A stretch of DNA of 37,100 bases from an uncultured Collinsella sp. (GCA_900544425.1 UQUX01000005.1:1-37100); one strand, 5' to 3'; positions 18,964-27,863 are shown, counted from the first letter of the stretch. Numbers and translations: made by a program. The notes: generated by a model not told the origin, from the sequence alone.

Positions 18964-18991
18964 GTTACGCGGTTTGGTAAAACCGCGTAAC
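18964..18991. repeat. Perfect 12-bp hairpin at the glmM stop codon
   Basis: GTTACGCGGTTT (18964-18975) and AAACCGCGTAAC (18980-18991) with a 4-nt loop. Its edge lies inside the glmM stop codon (minus strand). No T-tract follows on either strand, so it is at best a weak terminator; transcript-end protection is possible. Confidence 0.7.
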
Positions 18992-20322
18992 TAAAAAGCC
19001 TCCAGAGCACTTGCGATGCGCTTCATGGCGGCATCGGCAGATGCTTGGTCGGGCGCCTCGGCCAGCACGCGGATAACCGACTCGGTTCCGCTCTTGCGCA
19101 CGAGCACGCGGCCCTCGCCTGCCAGCGCAATCTCGGCCTCGGCGATGGCGTTCTGCACGCCCATGTTCTCGAGCGCGGCGTCCTTGTCCGCCACGCGCAC
19201 GGCCACCTGCGCCTGCGGCAGCAGCTTGCACGGAGCCGTGAGCTGCGAGAGCGTCTCGCGCTCGGCACGAATCACTTCCATCACGCGCAGCGAGGTCATA
19301 ATGCCGTCGCCCGTGCGCTCGATATCGCCAAAGATCGTATGGCCCGTCTGCTCGCCGCCCAGGCTGTAGCCGCCCTCGCGCATCTTGGCATACACGTGAC
19401 GGTCGCCCACGCCGCTGGTCACGGCGCTCAGACCGGCAAGCTCCAGCGACTTGACCAGGCCAAAGTTGCTGGCAATCGTCGGCACCACGGTACCGCCCGA
19501 GAGTCGCCCGTGCTTGTTCAGATACACGCCGCACACGTACAGGATCTGGTCGCCGTCTACCACGCGACCGCGCTCATCCACGGCCAGGCAGCGGTCGGCA
19601 TCGCCGTCGTAGGCAAAACCCACGTCCAGGCCCTGCTCCACCACATGGCGCTGCAGACGCTCCATATGCGTGGAGCCGCAGTCGACGTTGATGTTAAAAC
19701 CATCGGGCGCGGCGTTGATCACGCGCACGTCAGCGCCCAGCGCGTCGAACACCGGCTTGGCCACCGAGGAAGCCGAGCCGTTGGCGCAGTCGATACCGAT
19801 CTTGACGCCCTGCAGCGAAAAGTTCGCGCTGGCGATGAGCGAAGCAATGTAGCGGTTGCGGCCCTGCATGTAGTCCACCGTGGCGCCGATGTGGTTGCCC
19901 GTGGCCAGCGGCACCTCGCTCTTGCCATCGATGTAGTCCTCGATGAGCTCCAGTACGTCCTCGTCCATCTTAAAGCCGTCGCTGTTGACGAGCTTAATGC
20001 CGTTATCGCAAAACGGGTTGTGGCTCGCGCTGATCATGATGCCGCAATCGAAGCAGCCCTCCACGGTCTGATGCGCCACGCCCGGCGTGGGGATCACGTG
20101 CAGCATATAGGCGTCCGCACCGCTCGCGACCAGACCGCTCACCAGCGCCGCCTCGAACATATAACTCGAGCGACGCGTGTCCTTGCCCACGATGACGCGT
20201 GCCTTGCGCTCGCGGTTGGCGCCGTAATACCAGCCCACAAAACGGCCAATCTTATAAGCGTGCTCTACCGTCAGCCCAACGTTGGCCTCACCGCGAAAGC
20301 CGTCGGTGCCAAAGTACTTCAT
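18991..20322 (-). CDS. glmM: Phosphoglucosamine mutase
   Basis: 443 residues, normal for GlmM. It interconverts glucosamine 6-phosphate and glucosamine 1-phosphate, feeding UDP-GlcNAc and peptidoglycan synthesis. Visible: N-terminal YFGTDGFRGEAN, the active-site serine in ISASHNP (Ser100), the metal-binding DGDADR, the sugar-binding GGEQTGH, and a phosphate-binding RKSGTES near the C-terminus. AAGGAGA precedes the ATG. It follows the DUF4012 gene on the same strand but a terminator lies between, so it probably has its own promoter in the short gap or relies on read-through. Confidence 0.96.
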   Translation of the reverse strand: MKYFGTDGFRGEANVGLTVEHAYKIGRFVGWYYGANRERKARVIVGKDTRRSSYMFEAALVSGLVASGADAYMLHVIPTPGVAHQTVEGCFDCGIMISASHNPFCDNGIKLVNSDGFKMDEDVLELIEDYIDGKSEVPLATGNHIGATVDYMQGRNRYIASLIASANFSLQGVKIGIDCANGSASSVAKPVFDALGADVRVINAAPDGFNINVDCGSTHMERLQRHVVEQGLDVGFAYDGDADRCLAVDERGRVVDGDQILYVCGVYLNKHGRLSGGTVVPTIASNFGLVKSLELAGLSAVTSGVGDRHVYAKMREGGYSLGGEQTGHTIFGDIERTGDGIMTSLRVMEVIRAERETLSQLTAPCKLLPQAQVAVRVADKDAALENMGVQNAIAEAEIALAGEGRVLVRKSGTESVIRVLAEAPDQASADAAMKRIASALEAF

Positions 20323-20335
20323 GCGCTCTCCTTAC

Positions 20336-20368
20336 AAAATAGGGGCGGACAGATTGCCTGTCCGCCCC
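20336..20368 (-). terminator. Terminator of the DUF4012 gene
   Basis: A perfect 11-bp stem GGGGCGGACAG/CTGTCCGCCCC with a 5-nt loop, followed by TATTTTG on the minus strand. Confidence 0.88.
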
Positions 20369-20405
20369 AAAATGGTACTCGATTATCTGCGCTACCAGAA
20401 AAACC

Positions 20406-22718
20406 CTACGCCGACGCGCTGTCGCGAGCCGCCTGGCATGTAGGGGTCTGACGCAGCGTAAGAGGCTTGTCCCCCGCCTCGGCCGACGTGGTCAGCGTAT
20501 ACGTGATCGTCGTCGTCTCGCCAGCATGCAGGTCAACGGTGCCCGAATAGAAGGGGATTCCATGCCACGTAGCGGCACCAAGACCAAACTGGGTACCCTC
20601 AACCGTAAGGTCACTGATGTTGCCACCCGTCGGGGCAAACAACGAGACATTCAGACGCTCGTCGTCACGCGCGGCATCGGGCGCGCTCGCCGCAACGTAG
20701 TCGGGCAGCTTGCCAGCCTCCTCCTGCGTCATGATGTTCGTCAGGGTAACGGTGATGCGATAGGAGCACGTGCCGTCGCCGTTCTTCACGCCCTGACCAA
20801 TCTGAGTGTCGGCGTTCAGATACCAGTCGAGCTTGGAGAAGCTCAGGTTGTTAAAGTAAACGCCGGCAACGGGATCGGCACTCGGATCATCCGGATCGGG
20901 CAGCGAAGCGTCAATGCCCGTCTCTTTGATGGCATTCTGCTCATCATCGTTTCTCATCCACGCGATCAGGCGGCCCTCTTCGGCACCGCGCTCAACGGCG
21001 CTGACAAGCTTCGTAACATCGACATCGCCGATACCGCCAAGGACCTTGTCGAAGGCAGCGCTGGCGACGGATGCAAAGATGCCGTCCGACTCCTCGACCG
21101 GATAGTTCCAGTACACATCGTGCATGAGGACCTTTGCGGCGTTGGTGCCGTCGACAACCGTTCCGTCGGGCAGTGACACGTTACCGACCAGGCCCAGCAG
21201 ATACTGCAGGAACACCGGGTCGATACCGATGACGCCATCAACGTCCTGTCCATACTGGGACTTCCACAGCGCGGCGACACGCTGCGAGTTGCGGGGCCAA
21301 TCAGGCGAATAGGTATTGCCCGAGTTGTACAGGTTGCTGTGGTTGCCGAACAGCGCCTCATCCTCTTCGTCGACGCTCTCGACCGCCTCATCCTCGCTGA
21401 GTCCAATGCGGGGAACAAACTCGCCAATCGACATCTGACCGTCGGTGACCGAAATCAGGCCCTGCGAACCGCCAAAGCCGCCGCAGGCACGAATCTCGAC
21501 GTTGTTCATGGCGTACATAAGGTAGTTGCGCGTCTGGCCGTTGGCGCCGAGCATCTGGGGAAGGACGGGGGCGACCTTCTCCGCCGCGTCAACCGCGCCG
21601 TTGAGGGTGGCAAAGCCGTCCTTGGCCTTATCGACCAGCTCGGTCACCTGGGAAATATGAGTATCGCCAATGCCCTGGACCTTCTCGTTGGCGCTCTTGA
21701 ACACCTTCGAGCTGCTGGAAAGCGAATCGGCGACCGCCTGCAGCGCGGACACGTTAATCATGCCGTCCTGGAACAGCTTGCCGGGCGTAGCCTGCGAAAG
21801 GTTATCGGCCATGGGAACCAGCGCATTGCTCGAGACATCGGACAGGGCGTCAATCATGGTGCGGGCCGCATTGATATCGCTGCCATACACCGGGATAAAC
21901 GAAGCCGCCGTCCACAGCGGGCTCGAGGTCTCCGCCTTCATGCTGTTACAGAGCTCATCGATCTTCTTCGCGTCGTCAGGCAGCGTCGAAAAATCGCCCG
22001 ACGTGACCTTGTCCTTAAGGCCACCGACGATCTCGACAGCCTCCTTCGCTTCGCTCTTTACGGTCTTTGCCGAGTTAAGCAGCATAAAGCCGCTTGCGCC
22101 AAGCGCAACGAGAAGCACCGCGACTACAGCGGCAATAATGGCGCCGGTGTGACGCTTTTTGCGCTCGCCCTTGCGATGGCGATGACGGACCAGACCGTCA
22201 GAGGTCGAACTCGACGAAGCATCGCTACCGTAGTTCAAGCCAAAATCGTAATAATCTTCCTTGGAACCCGAGCCCGCAAACTCGGCACCGCTATCATCCA
22301 GGCGGGCGAACGTGCCTGTCTCGGAGGCGCCGGTGTAAATCGTGCCGAGGTTACCCGTAAGCCCCGCGCCACCGGCAGAGGGAGTATTGTTGTCGGCCTT
22401 GCCGGCATTAACGTTGCCGGCGCCATTCGCGGCGTTGGCAGCACCTGCGTTGTTCGCAGGTACCGAAGGAGCCCCGCTCGGCTGCGACGCAGAGGTTGCA
22501 CCGCCCGCAAAGACATTTCCTCTTGCACGGCCGGTCTTTTTTGCCTTTTGAGACTGCTCGTACAGAGCGGTAAACATCGCCGTCTCGCCCGGGGACACGC
22601 GCTTACCGGAACCGCCCTGTCCAGCGCCGCCCGGCGTGCCGGCCTTACCAGCCCCGTTCGGACGCGGCGGAACTGCAGGGCGGCCGCTATCGCTGCCCTT
22701 AAAGTGATTACCAGCCAT
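20406..22718 (-). CDS. DUF4012-family envelope protein
   Basis: 770 residues from the ATG at 22718 (GAGGA 8 nt upstream). Residues 1-175 are low-complexity Gly/Ala/Asn/Ser-rich and probably disordered, cytoplasmic. A basic stretch (RHRHRKGERKKRH) precedes one membrane segment at about 191-215, giving an N-in topology. Residues 216-770 would be extracellular and resemble DUF4012: GGLKDKVTSGDF, LPQMLGANGQTRNYLMYAMNNVEIRACGGFGG, and an LCP-like core VDGVIGIDPVFLQYLLGL. Some DUF4012 genes lie near cell-wall polysaccharide loci, but the reaction is not known. Its neighbours glmM and an EamA exporter do not settle the matter. Confidence 0.78.
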   Translation of the reverse strand: MAGNHFKGSDSGRPAVPPRPNGAGKAGTPGGAGQGGSGKRVSPGETAMFTALYEQSQKAKKTGRARGNVFAGGATSASQPSGAPSVPANNAGAANAANGAGNVNAGKADNNTPSAGGAGLTGNLGTIYTGASETGTFARLDDSGAEFAGSGSKEDYYDFGLNYGSDASSSSTSDGLVRHRHRKGERKKRHTGAIIAAVVAVLLVALGASGFMLLNSAKTVKSEAKEAVEIVGGLKDKVTSGDFSTLPDDAKKIDELCNSMKAETSSPLWTAASFIPVYGSDINAARTMIDALSDVSSNALVPMADNLSQATPGKLFQDGMINVSALQAVADSLSSSSKVFKSANEKVQGIGDTHISQVTELVDKAKDGFATLNGAVDAAEKVAPVLPQMLGANGQTRNYLMYAMNNVEIRACGGFGGSQGLISVTDGQMSIGEFVPRIGLSEDEAVESVDEEDEALFGNHSNLYNSGNTYSPDWPRNSQRVAALWKSQYGQDVDGVIGIDPVFLQYLLGLVGNVSLPDGTVVDGTNAAKVLMHDVYWNYPVEESDGIFASVASAAFDKVLGGIGDVDVTKLVSAVERGAEEGRLIAWMRNDDEQNAIKETGIDASLPDPDDPSADPVAGVYFNNLSFSKLDWYLNADTQIGQGVKNGDGTCSYRITVTLTNIMTQEEAGKLPDYVAASAPDAARDDERLNVSLFAPTGGNISDLTVEGTQFGLGAATWHGIPFYSGTVDLHAGETTTITYTLTTSAEAGDKPLTLRQTPTCQAARDSASA

Positions 22719-22763
22719 AAAGAAATCCTCGCAATTGAGTCGCAATGAAAAAGTCCATAACGT

Positions 22764-22782
22764 TACTAGTTTATGGCATTTT
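22764..22782 (-). promoter_or_regulatory. Possible promoter of the DUF4012 gene
   Basis: A -10 TAAACT (22773-22768, minus strand) in the context AAAATGCCATAAACTAG, resembling the 7988 promoter. The -35 is poor. Confidence 0.4.
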
Positions 22783-22867
22783 GAGCATCGACAGCTAAAC
22801 TCCAGACACGGACATCAATTGGCGAAAATGCGGCACAACACCTTTTCCGTCTTGGCAGCGGCGCTAG

Positions 22868-23890
22868 CTACACCGTGAGGAACATCATCACGATGATCAT
22901 GACAAAGCCGATAAGGTCGGTCGGCAAAAACACCGTGCCCAGCATAACGGCGCTGGTAATGGTTGCCGAGACCGGCTCCACAGTTCCGATGAGGCTCGCG
23001 CGTACGGAGCCAATATCCTTGACGCCCTGCATATAGAGCATATACGCCAGGAAAGAGCCCACAATCACAAACACCGCAAGCGCTTCGACGCCGGCAGCAT
23101 CGAGGGCCGGCATATGAGCCCACGGCTGCACAAAGACACTCGAAACGACACCCGCCGTGAGCATAGCCGAGCCCGTAACAATAGGGCTGCCGTATTCGGG
23201 CAGAATCTTGGCGGGAATCACCGCCATGCAGGTGGCGCTGACCGCACACATAAGGCCTGCAACCAGGCCAAGCGGCGATATGCTCAGACTGGTCGGGTCG
23301 CCGCCGGTAGCGATTAAAAAGGTGCCGCCCAGGGCCAACCCAATGCCAACGGCCTCACGCACGCGAGGCATGCGATGGTCGACCACGCAGGTGTAGCCCA
23401 TAATGATGACCAGTTGCAGGCACTGGAGCACCGTCGCAGTTCCGGCATTGGTCAGGCGCACGGCCGAAAGATAACAAAACTGGTTAAAGAGCAGGCCAAA
23501 GGCGGTAAAGAACAGCAGCTGTTTGCGATCGGCGGGCGTCGTCCAAAGCTTGACCAGGCGTGCGCGGTCGCGCGTGACAACCACAGTCATAAAGAGCAGG
23601 CCGGCGAGAATCTGCCGTATGCTCATAAGCCACAGCGTATCGACATGGTAGGTATCGAACAAAAAACTCGCGCTGGTACCCGAGAAACCCCAAAACGAAC
23701 CGCCCACCAGCGTGGCTAAAACACCCGTGATCATCTTGCGCGTCTGGGCGTCGTTGAGACGGTCGCGCCAGGCGCGACGGGTGCTGCGGCTGAGCTCGTC
23801 GGTGCCCTCGGGCACATCAATGTTCGATATATCGGTCATCGGCACCGAAGCCCCTGTGCCTTCGACCTGCTCGACACACTCTTTGCTCAT
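22868..23890 (-). CDS. EamA/DMT-family transporter
   Basis: 340 residues from the ATG at 23890 (GGGAG upstream; the longer frame to 24097 has no ribosome site). After an ~50-residue polar N-terminal tail come about ten hydrophobic segments arranged as two EamA repeats: WGFSGTSASFLFDTYHVDTL begins the first, and PLGLVAGLMCAVSATCMAVIP begins the second. DMT proteins export or exchange small metabolites such as amino acids or nucleosides; the substrate is not readable here. A TTGTCC/GGACAA dyad with 11-nt spacer lies at 23960-23982, upstream of the start, and might be an operator. Confidence 0.88.
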   Translation of the reverse strand: MSKECVEQVEGTGASVPMTDISNIDVPEGTDELSRSTRRAWRDRLNDAQTRKMITGVLATLVGGSFWGFSGTSASFLFDTYHVDTLWLMSIRQILAGLLFMTVVVTRDRARLVKLWTTPADRKQLLFFTAFGLLFNQFCYLSAVRLTNAGTATVLQCLQLVIIMGYTCVVDHRMPRVREAVGIGLALGGTFLIATGGDPTSLSISPLGLVAGLMCAVSATCMAVIPAKILPEYGSPIVTGSAMLTAGVVSSVFVQPWAHMPALDAAGVEALAVFVIVGSFLAYMLYMQGVKDIGSVRASLIGTVEPVSATITSAVMLGTVFLPTDLIGFVMIIVMMFLTV

Positions 23891-24121
23891 TCCACTCCCC
23901 CGAAACAGCCTGGAAACAATTCGGCTTACCTTACCACGGCGAAGGCACCAGCCGGAGGCTTGTCCGCTTATCGGTAGGACAATTCCGCAGGCGTCTTTCC
24001 ATAGCTCGATACCGCAATGGCCCTGTATTAGTCGACAGCCAAATCGCGGCAGCAGACTCTTTTGAAATGGATACGACAAAGCCCCCGAATTCCACAATGT
24101 AAGCGATTTTTTAAAATGTTC

Positions 24122-24150
24122 TTGCCACCGAGTTCAGGCTCCGTTATATT
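24122..24150 (+). promoter_or_regulatory. Promoter of tRNA-Val
   Basis: -35 TTGCCA (24122-24127), 17-nt spacer, -10 TATATT (24145-24150), about 30 nt before the tRNA. Confidence 0.85.
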
Positions 24151-24179
24151 ATCCCTTGCGCACTTGCGCACCCTTGATC

Positions 24180-24254
24180 GGGCGTTTAGCTCAGGGGGAG
24201 AGCGCTTCCCTGACACGGAAGAGGTCAGAAGTTCAAATCTTCTAACGCCCACCA
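24180..24254 (+). tRNA. tRNA-Val (anticodon GAC)
   Basis: 75 nt including encoded CCA. The acceptor stem GGGCGTT/AACGCCC, the D arm AGCTCAGGGGGAGAGC, and the anticodon stem CTTCC/GGAAG with loop CTGACAC give anticodon GAC at 24212-24214. The T arm AGAAGTTCAAATCTTCT is intact. Confidence 0.97.
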
Positions 24255-24262
24255 AATGTTCG

Positions 24263-24294
24263 CAGCTCAGAGGCTTCGCCTCTGAGCTGTTTTG
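24263..24294 (+). terminator. tRNA-Val terminator
   Basis: A perfect 11-bp stem CAGCTCAGAGG/CCTCTGAGCTG, loop CTTCG, followed by TTTTGTTTT. Confidence 0.93.
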
Positions 24295-24588
24295 TTTTAT
24301 GTCGCCAAATCCACTGGCAGCTCCAACCGTCATCGCAACGTAACATCAATTCACCTGACAAATAGCCGCCAAACAAATTCAATGCCCCAACATCAACAAT
24401 AGCCAGGCACAAAACTGCGCCGCAAGCTGCTCCAACCGCCCAACTGGCCAAAAGCCGACCATCTACTTGCCGATCTATCCATCGGCATAACCAATCAGTC
24501 CGCACCGCAACTCCTCAGCAAAACGCCGCGATGTCTGCGCCCTGCGGTATCCTTGAGCCACTTACACCTGCAGCACCAAGGAGCCACC
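24295..24588. other. Gene-free gap after tRNA-Val
   Basis: No gene supported. AT-richer than coding DNA. Ends in the ribosome site of the DUF5710 gene (AGGAG at 24579-24583). A TATCCT near 24549 could be its -10. Confidence 0.4.
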
Positions 24589-25275
24589 ATGCGCACCGAG
24601 CTCGATGTCCCCTTTTCGCACAAAGAAGAAGCCAAGGCGCTGGGCGCCAAATGGGACCGGACCAAGAAGATCTGGTATGTACCCAGCGGCGTCAACCCCG
24701 AGCCCTTTGCCGAGTGGCTGCCCGGTGTTGACCGATCCGACCCCTCAGCGCCGTATATATATCTAGTACTGGGCAAGCGCGAGTGCTGGAAGTGTCACAA
24801 AGAGACCTCGGTCGCGGCCTTCGGCATTCCCTATCGAACCGATAACGACGAGAGCATCGCCATCGCGCACGCGCCCAACGAAGCCGGGTACATTGCCATC
24901 GACACGGCCAACGCCAACGCACTCGCCATCGTGCCCGCTCTTGGCTGCGTACCGGGCGAGATCCGCGACTACCTTCATAAGCGCTGCGGCTACAAGCCCG
25001 TAGGCGCGCGAGCCTCCAAAGCCCCGTCGCTCGGCAACACGTGCACCAGTTGCGACGCGCTGCAAGGCAGCCGCTATCTGTTCGAGGAGCCCTCGTCCCC
25101 GTTTGCCCTCACTGCCATCAACAAGCTGCCGGCACTGGAGTTTATACGCGTCGAAGTTGCCGGCGTCTTTGGCGTCCCGGCCACGCGTACCGACTTTGAC
25201 CAGGCGCTCTTTACCTGGGCACGCGACCATCACGCCGAGTTCCACAAGCAACTCGGTGAGGGGATTTATTTGTAG
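24589..25275 (+). CDS. DUF5710-domain protein with two CxxC zinc knuckles
   Basis: 228 residues from the ATG at 24589, with AGGAG 5 nt before it (the in-frame ATG at 24553 lacks one). Residues 2-45 (RTELDVPFSHKEEAKALGAK, WDRTKKIWYVPSG) are a DUF5710 domain, which is often found at the start of primase-like or plasmid proteins. C66-x2-C69 and C152-x2-C155 probably bind one zinc. The last region (ALQGSRYLFEEPSSPFALT) resembles a split zinc-ribbon module. No enzymatic motif is seen. It may be a nucleic-acid-binding protein; its context beside a tRNA and an HNH nuclease suggests an accessory, possibly mobile origin. Confidence 0.6.
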   Translation: MRTELDVPFSHKEEAKALGAKWDRTKKIWYVPSGVNPEPFAEWLPGVDRSDPSAPYIYLVLGKRECWKCHKETSVAAFGIPYRTDNDESIAIAHAPNEAGYIAIDTANANALAIVPALGCVPGEIRDYLHKRCGYKPVGARASKAPSLGNTCTSCDALQGSRYLFEEPSSPFALTAINKLPALEFIRVEVAGVFGVPATRTDFDQALFTWARDHHAEFHKQLGEGIYL

Positions 25276-25312
25276 AGGCAAAAGACACTCACAGCCAACT
25301 CCTCCGCATCAC

Positions 25313-25597
25313 CTATCCCTCGTCGCCGGCGTCGTACACGATATCGAGGCCACAAACAGGGCATTTCTCCGGATACACCGGCATATGAACGCCCGTACGT
25401 TTCCTCACTTCGTCGCTGAACCTGTCACGTGCATCGATGAACCGAATGTCGAGACACGGTATTTGCGAGCCGCAGCAAGGGCAGGCGACGACAAACGACC
25501 CGCAATCAACTTCTACGCCCGGAAACATATTGTTGTCGATAAGGGCACACGGCAGTTTTCCGTACTTCCCCATCGCAATATCGCCTCGCCAGCTCAT
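25313..25597 (-). CDS. Small four-cysteine zinc-ribbon protein
   Basis: 94 residues from the ATG at 25597 (AGGGGAG 5 nt upstream; the longer frame lacks a ribosome site). C39-x2-C42 and C79-x2-C82 form a zinc ribbon. Between them is a mixed segment (IRFIDARDRFSDEVRKRTG). No function is recognised. It lies 122 nt downstream of the HNH nuclease gene on the same strand and converges with the DUF5710 gene (37 nt apart). Confidence 0.55.
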   Translation of the reverse strand: MSWRGDIAMGKYGKLPCALIDNNMFPGVEVDCGSFVVACPCCGSQIPCLDIRFIDARDRFSDEVRKRTGVHMPVYPEKCPVCGLDIVYDAGDEG

Positions 25598-25719
25598 ACA
25601 CGCTCCCCTCTCGCTATACAAATCAGGAAGAGCATGCACCGGCGGGCGTGCGCGAGATTGCATCGCCACGCGATCCGATCAAACAATACGATCGTCAAAG
25701 AATGCCAAAGCCAAATACG

Positions 25720-26802
25720 CTAATACGGCAGAAGCCCCGCCTTTTCACGCTTCTTTTCCGAGCGATCGAACTCAATGCGATGGGCCTCAAGAAACACCGT
25801 ATCGGGTCGCCACTGACGCTCATTCGGCTGCCTTAGCGTCGCACCCGCAAAGGAAGCGTAGTCGGTCTTATCCAGCAGGTACGATCCGCACAGCCGATAT
25901 TCGCCGCAAACAGGCTCAAACGAAATCAGGTGAGCATCAAATAGGGAATGAAGATCGCGCCGAAGCAGAATACCGTTGCTGGCAACCTGCGATTTGGGTC
26001 CCGAGTAATTCTCGATATGTGCAGCCTCCAGAGCCTCGCTGACGCCGCAGTCCGACACCGCGCAACGGCCATCATAGGCGGCAACGAGCTGCTTGCGGAA
26101 CCATTGCTGCCCCAATCGCTCGCGCCTTAACGCATAGCGGACCTTTTCGTCGTCGGTCACACCCTGTCCGGCAAACTCAATATCGACGGGTATGTGCTTC
26201 AGATAACTCATGTCGGGCGCAAAACGAGGGTCCGGTCCGCCTTTATGAACAGGACCGTGCAGAACAAACCATCCGTTTTCGGGCTCGAACCGCTCAACAA
26301 ACGCAAGGCCGAGCACCTTATAGCCCACCTCGGTTGCAAATATGACTCCGACTGGAACGCCACATTCCATGCAGTTGAGCATTTTACGGTTGTAATTCTG
26401 GTCTCGAGAACCAACGGCGCCTGGCGCTTGAACCGAATACTTAATGACCCACGTGCCATCGTCCAAATAGAGCGGAGGCACATCGGTGTAGAAGCTCTTT
26501 TTAGAGTTATGGACCGAAAGCGCAAAGATCTTATTGGGATCTTGCTTCACCCGATCCTGGCCCGGCCAGAAGATCCCTGAATCCCGCGTTACGGGAAAGA
26601 AGTCCGAGCCAATTCTCAAACGATACTGATACTGAGGGCTATCTTCCTTGGTGTGGTGCGGAAGACTGGTCCAAACGCCGCCGCGCTGTTCCTCACCCAG
26701 AAACCACTCCCATGCCTCAACGTATTCGGAAGGCACGAGACTGCAGGCGTGGTCATAGCTTGGTCCATCCATCAACGGAACAGTAAGGTCAATGTCGTTC
26801 AT
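25720..26802 (-). CDS. HNH endonuclease with N-terminal putative modification- or ligand-sensing domain
   Basis: 360 residues from the ATG at 26802 (AGGTG 6 nt upstream; GTG three codons earlier has no site). The C-terminal HNH domain has C247-x4-C252, H262 in AAHI, N276 in ASNGILL, and H285-x2-FD289: all the expected HNH_2 positions are present, so it is probably active. The N-terminal ~190 residues (YRLRIGSDFF, then LDDGTWVIKYSVQAPG, then PVGVIFATE, YKVLGLAFVE) follow a layout seen in HNH nucleases of modification-dependent restriction (SRA-like), but I cannot prove base recognition. No methyltransferase is adjacent, as expected for a type IV enzyme. Confidence 0.7.
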   Translation of the reverse strand: MNDIDLTVPLMDGPSYDHACSLVPSEYVEAWEWFLGEEQRGGVWTSLPHHTKEDSPQYQYRLRIGSDFFPVTRDSGIFWPGQDRVKQDPNKIFALSVHNSKKSFYTDVPPLYLDDGTWVIKYSVQAPGAVGSRDQNYNRKMLNCMECGVPVGVIFATEVGYKVLGLAFVERFEPENGWFVLHGPVHKGGPDPRFAPDMSYLKHIPVDIEFAGQGVTDDEKVRYALRRERLGQQWFRKQLVAAYDGRCAVSDCGVSEALEAAHIENYSGPKSQVASNGILLRRDLHSLFDAHLISFEPVCGEYRLCGSYLLDKTDYASFAGATLRQPNERQWRPDTVFLEAHRIEFDRSEKKREKAGLLPY

Positions 26803-27017
26803 CGCCAGCACCTACAACCATACGAACGCGAGTCATGCCCCTCAATAATATGGCCGAGAGTCAATTATTGCGAGATCTCATTCCGCGATCGGCACATCGT
26901 TGATGCTCTCGGTTTGCCGCTGGCGCGCTTGTACCCCGCTACCCCACTTCCCTGTATACTGATGTAGCACGTGTTTCATCCGGGTTTGTTGGACCGGGTC
27001 GTTCATGGGAGGTTCTT

Positions 27018-27509
27018 GTGGCTGTTTCGAATCCGCCTAAGGGAAGCGTTTCTTCTTCGTCCATCAAGCCGGTTACGCGCAAGGCCGTGCGTTGCCAGCG
27101 CGAGGTCGCTTGGCTTGTCACGCAGGCGGCGGGCAGGCTTGTGGCGACCACTCAGGACGTCAATGCGCCTACGCCGAGCTTTGTGTTAGCGGCGGCGCTG
27201 GATTTTGTGCGCCAATTGGAGCTTGCCGCACAGGATACCAGCGGCCACCTCGACTACCAGAATGTTATGGCGCCCGGCCTGTTGACCTTTTGTCGTATGG
27301 CCAAGTTGCCCGCCGCACCCAATGCGCTTTCGGACGCAGGCTACATGTTTACGCTCTCGGGCGCGGACCTTATCCGCGATATCTATGCATACTGCAGCGA
27401 GCTCGCCGAGCGCAGCGTCTTTGGCGCGGCTGAAGTCAAACCGGGAAATGTCATCAAACTGGTTCTTAGGCTGTTCTTGATGGACGGGTTCGGGGCCATG
27501 CCGGCGTAA
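27018..27509 (+). CDS. Hypothetical protein (163 aa)
   Basis: Starts at a GTG (27018) with GGGAGG 5 nt upstream. Mostly alpha-helical with a hydrophobic pattern but no clear membrane segment; LVTQAAGRLVATTQDVNAPT and LSGADLIRDIYAYCSELAE are the most characteristic stretches. It has no recognisable motif. A -10 TATACT at about 26955 lies upstream. It diverges from the HNH nuclease gene, and everything downstream to 28230 is gene-free decay. Confidence 0.6.
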   Translation: MAVSNPPKGSVSSSSIKPVTRKAVRCQREVAWLVTQAAGRLVATTQDVNAPTPSFVLAAALDFVRQLELAAQDTSGHLDYQNVMAPGLLTFCRMAKLPAAPNALSDAGYMFTLSGADLIRDIYAYCSELAERSVFGAAEVKPGNVIKLVLRLFLMDGFGAMPA

Positions 27510-27599
27510 GCCGAGTCTTCAGCATCACCGTCGACTGAGCAACAACCGCTTTACCTTAGTGGGCGCCAATTGAGGGTCGATTATTGGGTCGCCTTGTCC

Positions 27600-27863
27600 A
27601 CTAACGCAAGATGCCTTGGACGGTCGAGGTACGGCGCAGGTTTTTGGCGACAGCCGCGACAGTATCCGAAATCATCTCGTCCAACTATCCCTCACAGATT
27701 GTGCGGTCCATGAACCTCAGCGACTCCGCCGTGCCTTTCCGGGTCCCCGCATAGACAACCATGTCGATAAAGAGCTTGGGATAAAACTGCTGAGGGCAGG
27801 TGCCCGCAACTTGGAGTCCAGCCTTGGTGACATTGCCCTGGGAATCAAGGAAATCCGCGGATA
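27600..27863 (-). pseudogene. Remnant of an AlbA/Schlafen-type ATP-binding regulator
   Basis: On the minus strand one frame reads ADFLDSQGNVTKAGLQVAGT, then PQQFYPKLFIDMVVYAGTRK, then SLRFMDRTICEG, a TAG stop, then LDEMISDTVAAVAKNLRRTS and a second stop. This matches the central region of the divergent AAA-4 / AlbA_2 family of ATP-binding transcription regulators. The N-terminal AlbA domain and the C-terminal winged helix are absent and there is an in-frame stop, so it is a decayed fragment. Plus-strand ORF 27616-27864 is its shadow. Confidence 0.6.

Noticed and set aside
24180..24254. tRNA-Val as an integration site with a repeated 3' end
   Set aside because: I found no second copy of the tRNA 3' end within the window; the left-island boundary therefore stays unproven.
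24242..24505. 87-codon minus-strand frame with one hydrophobic segment
   Set aside because: Its 3' part overlaps the tRNA-Val end and terminator, and no ribosome site is seen.
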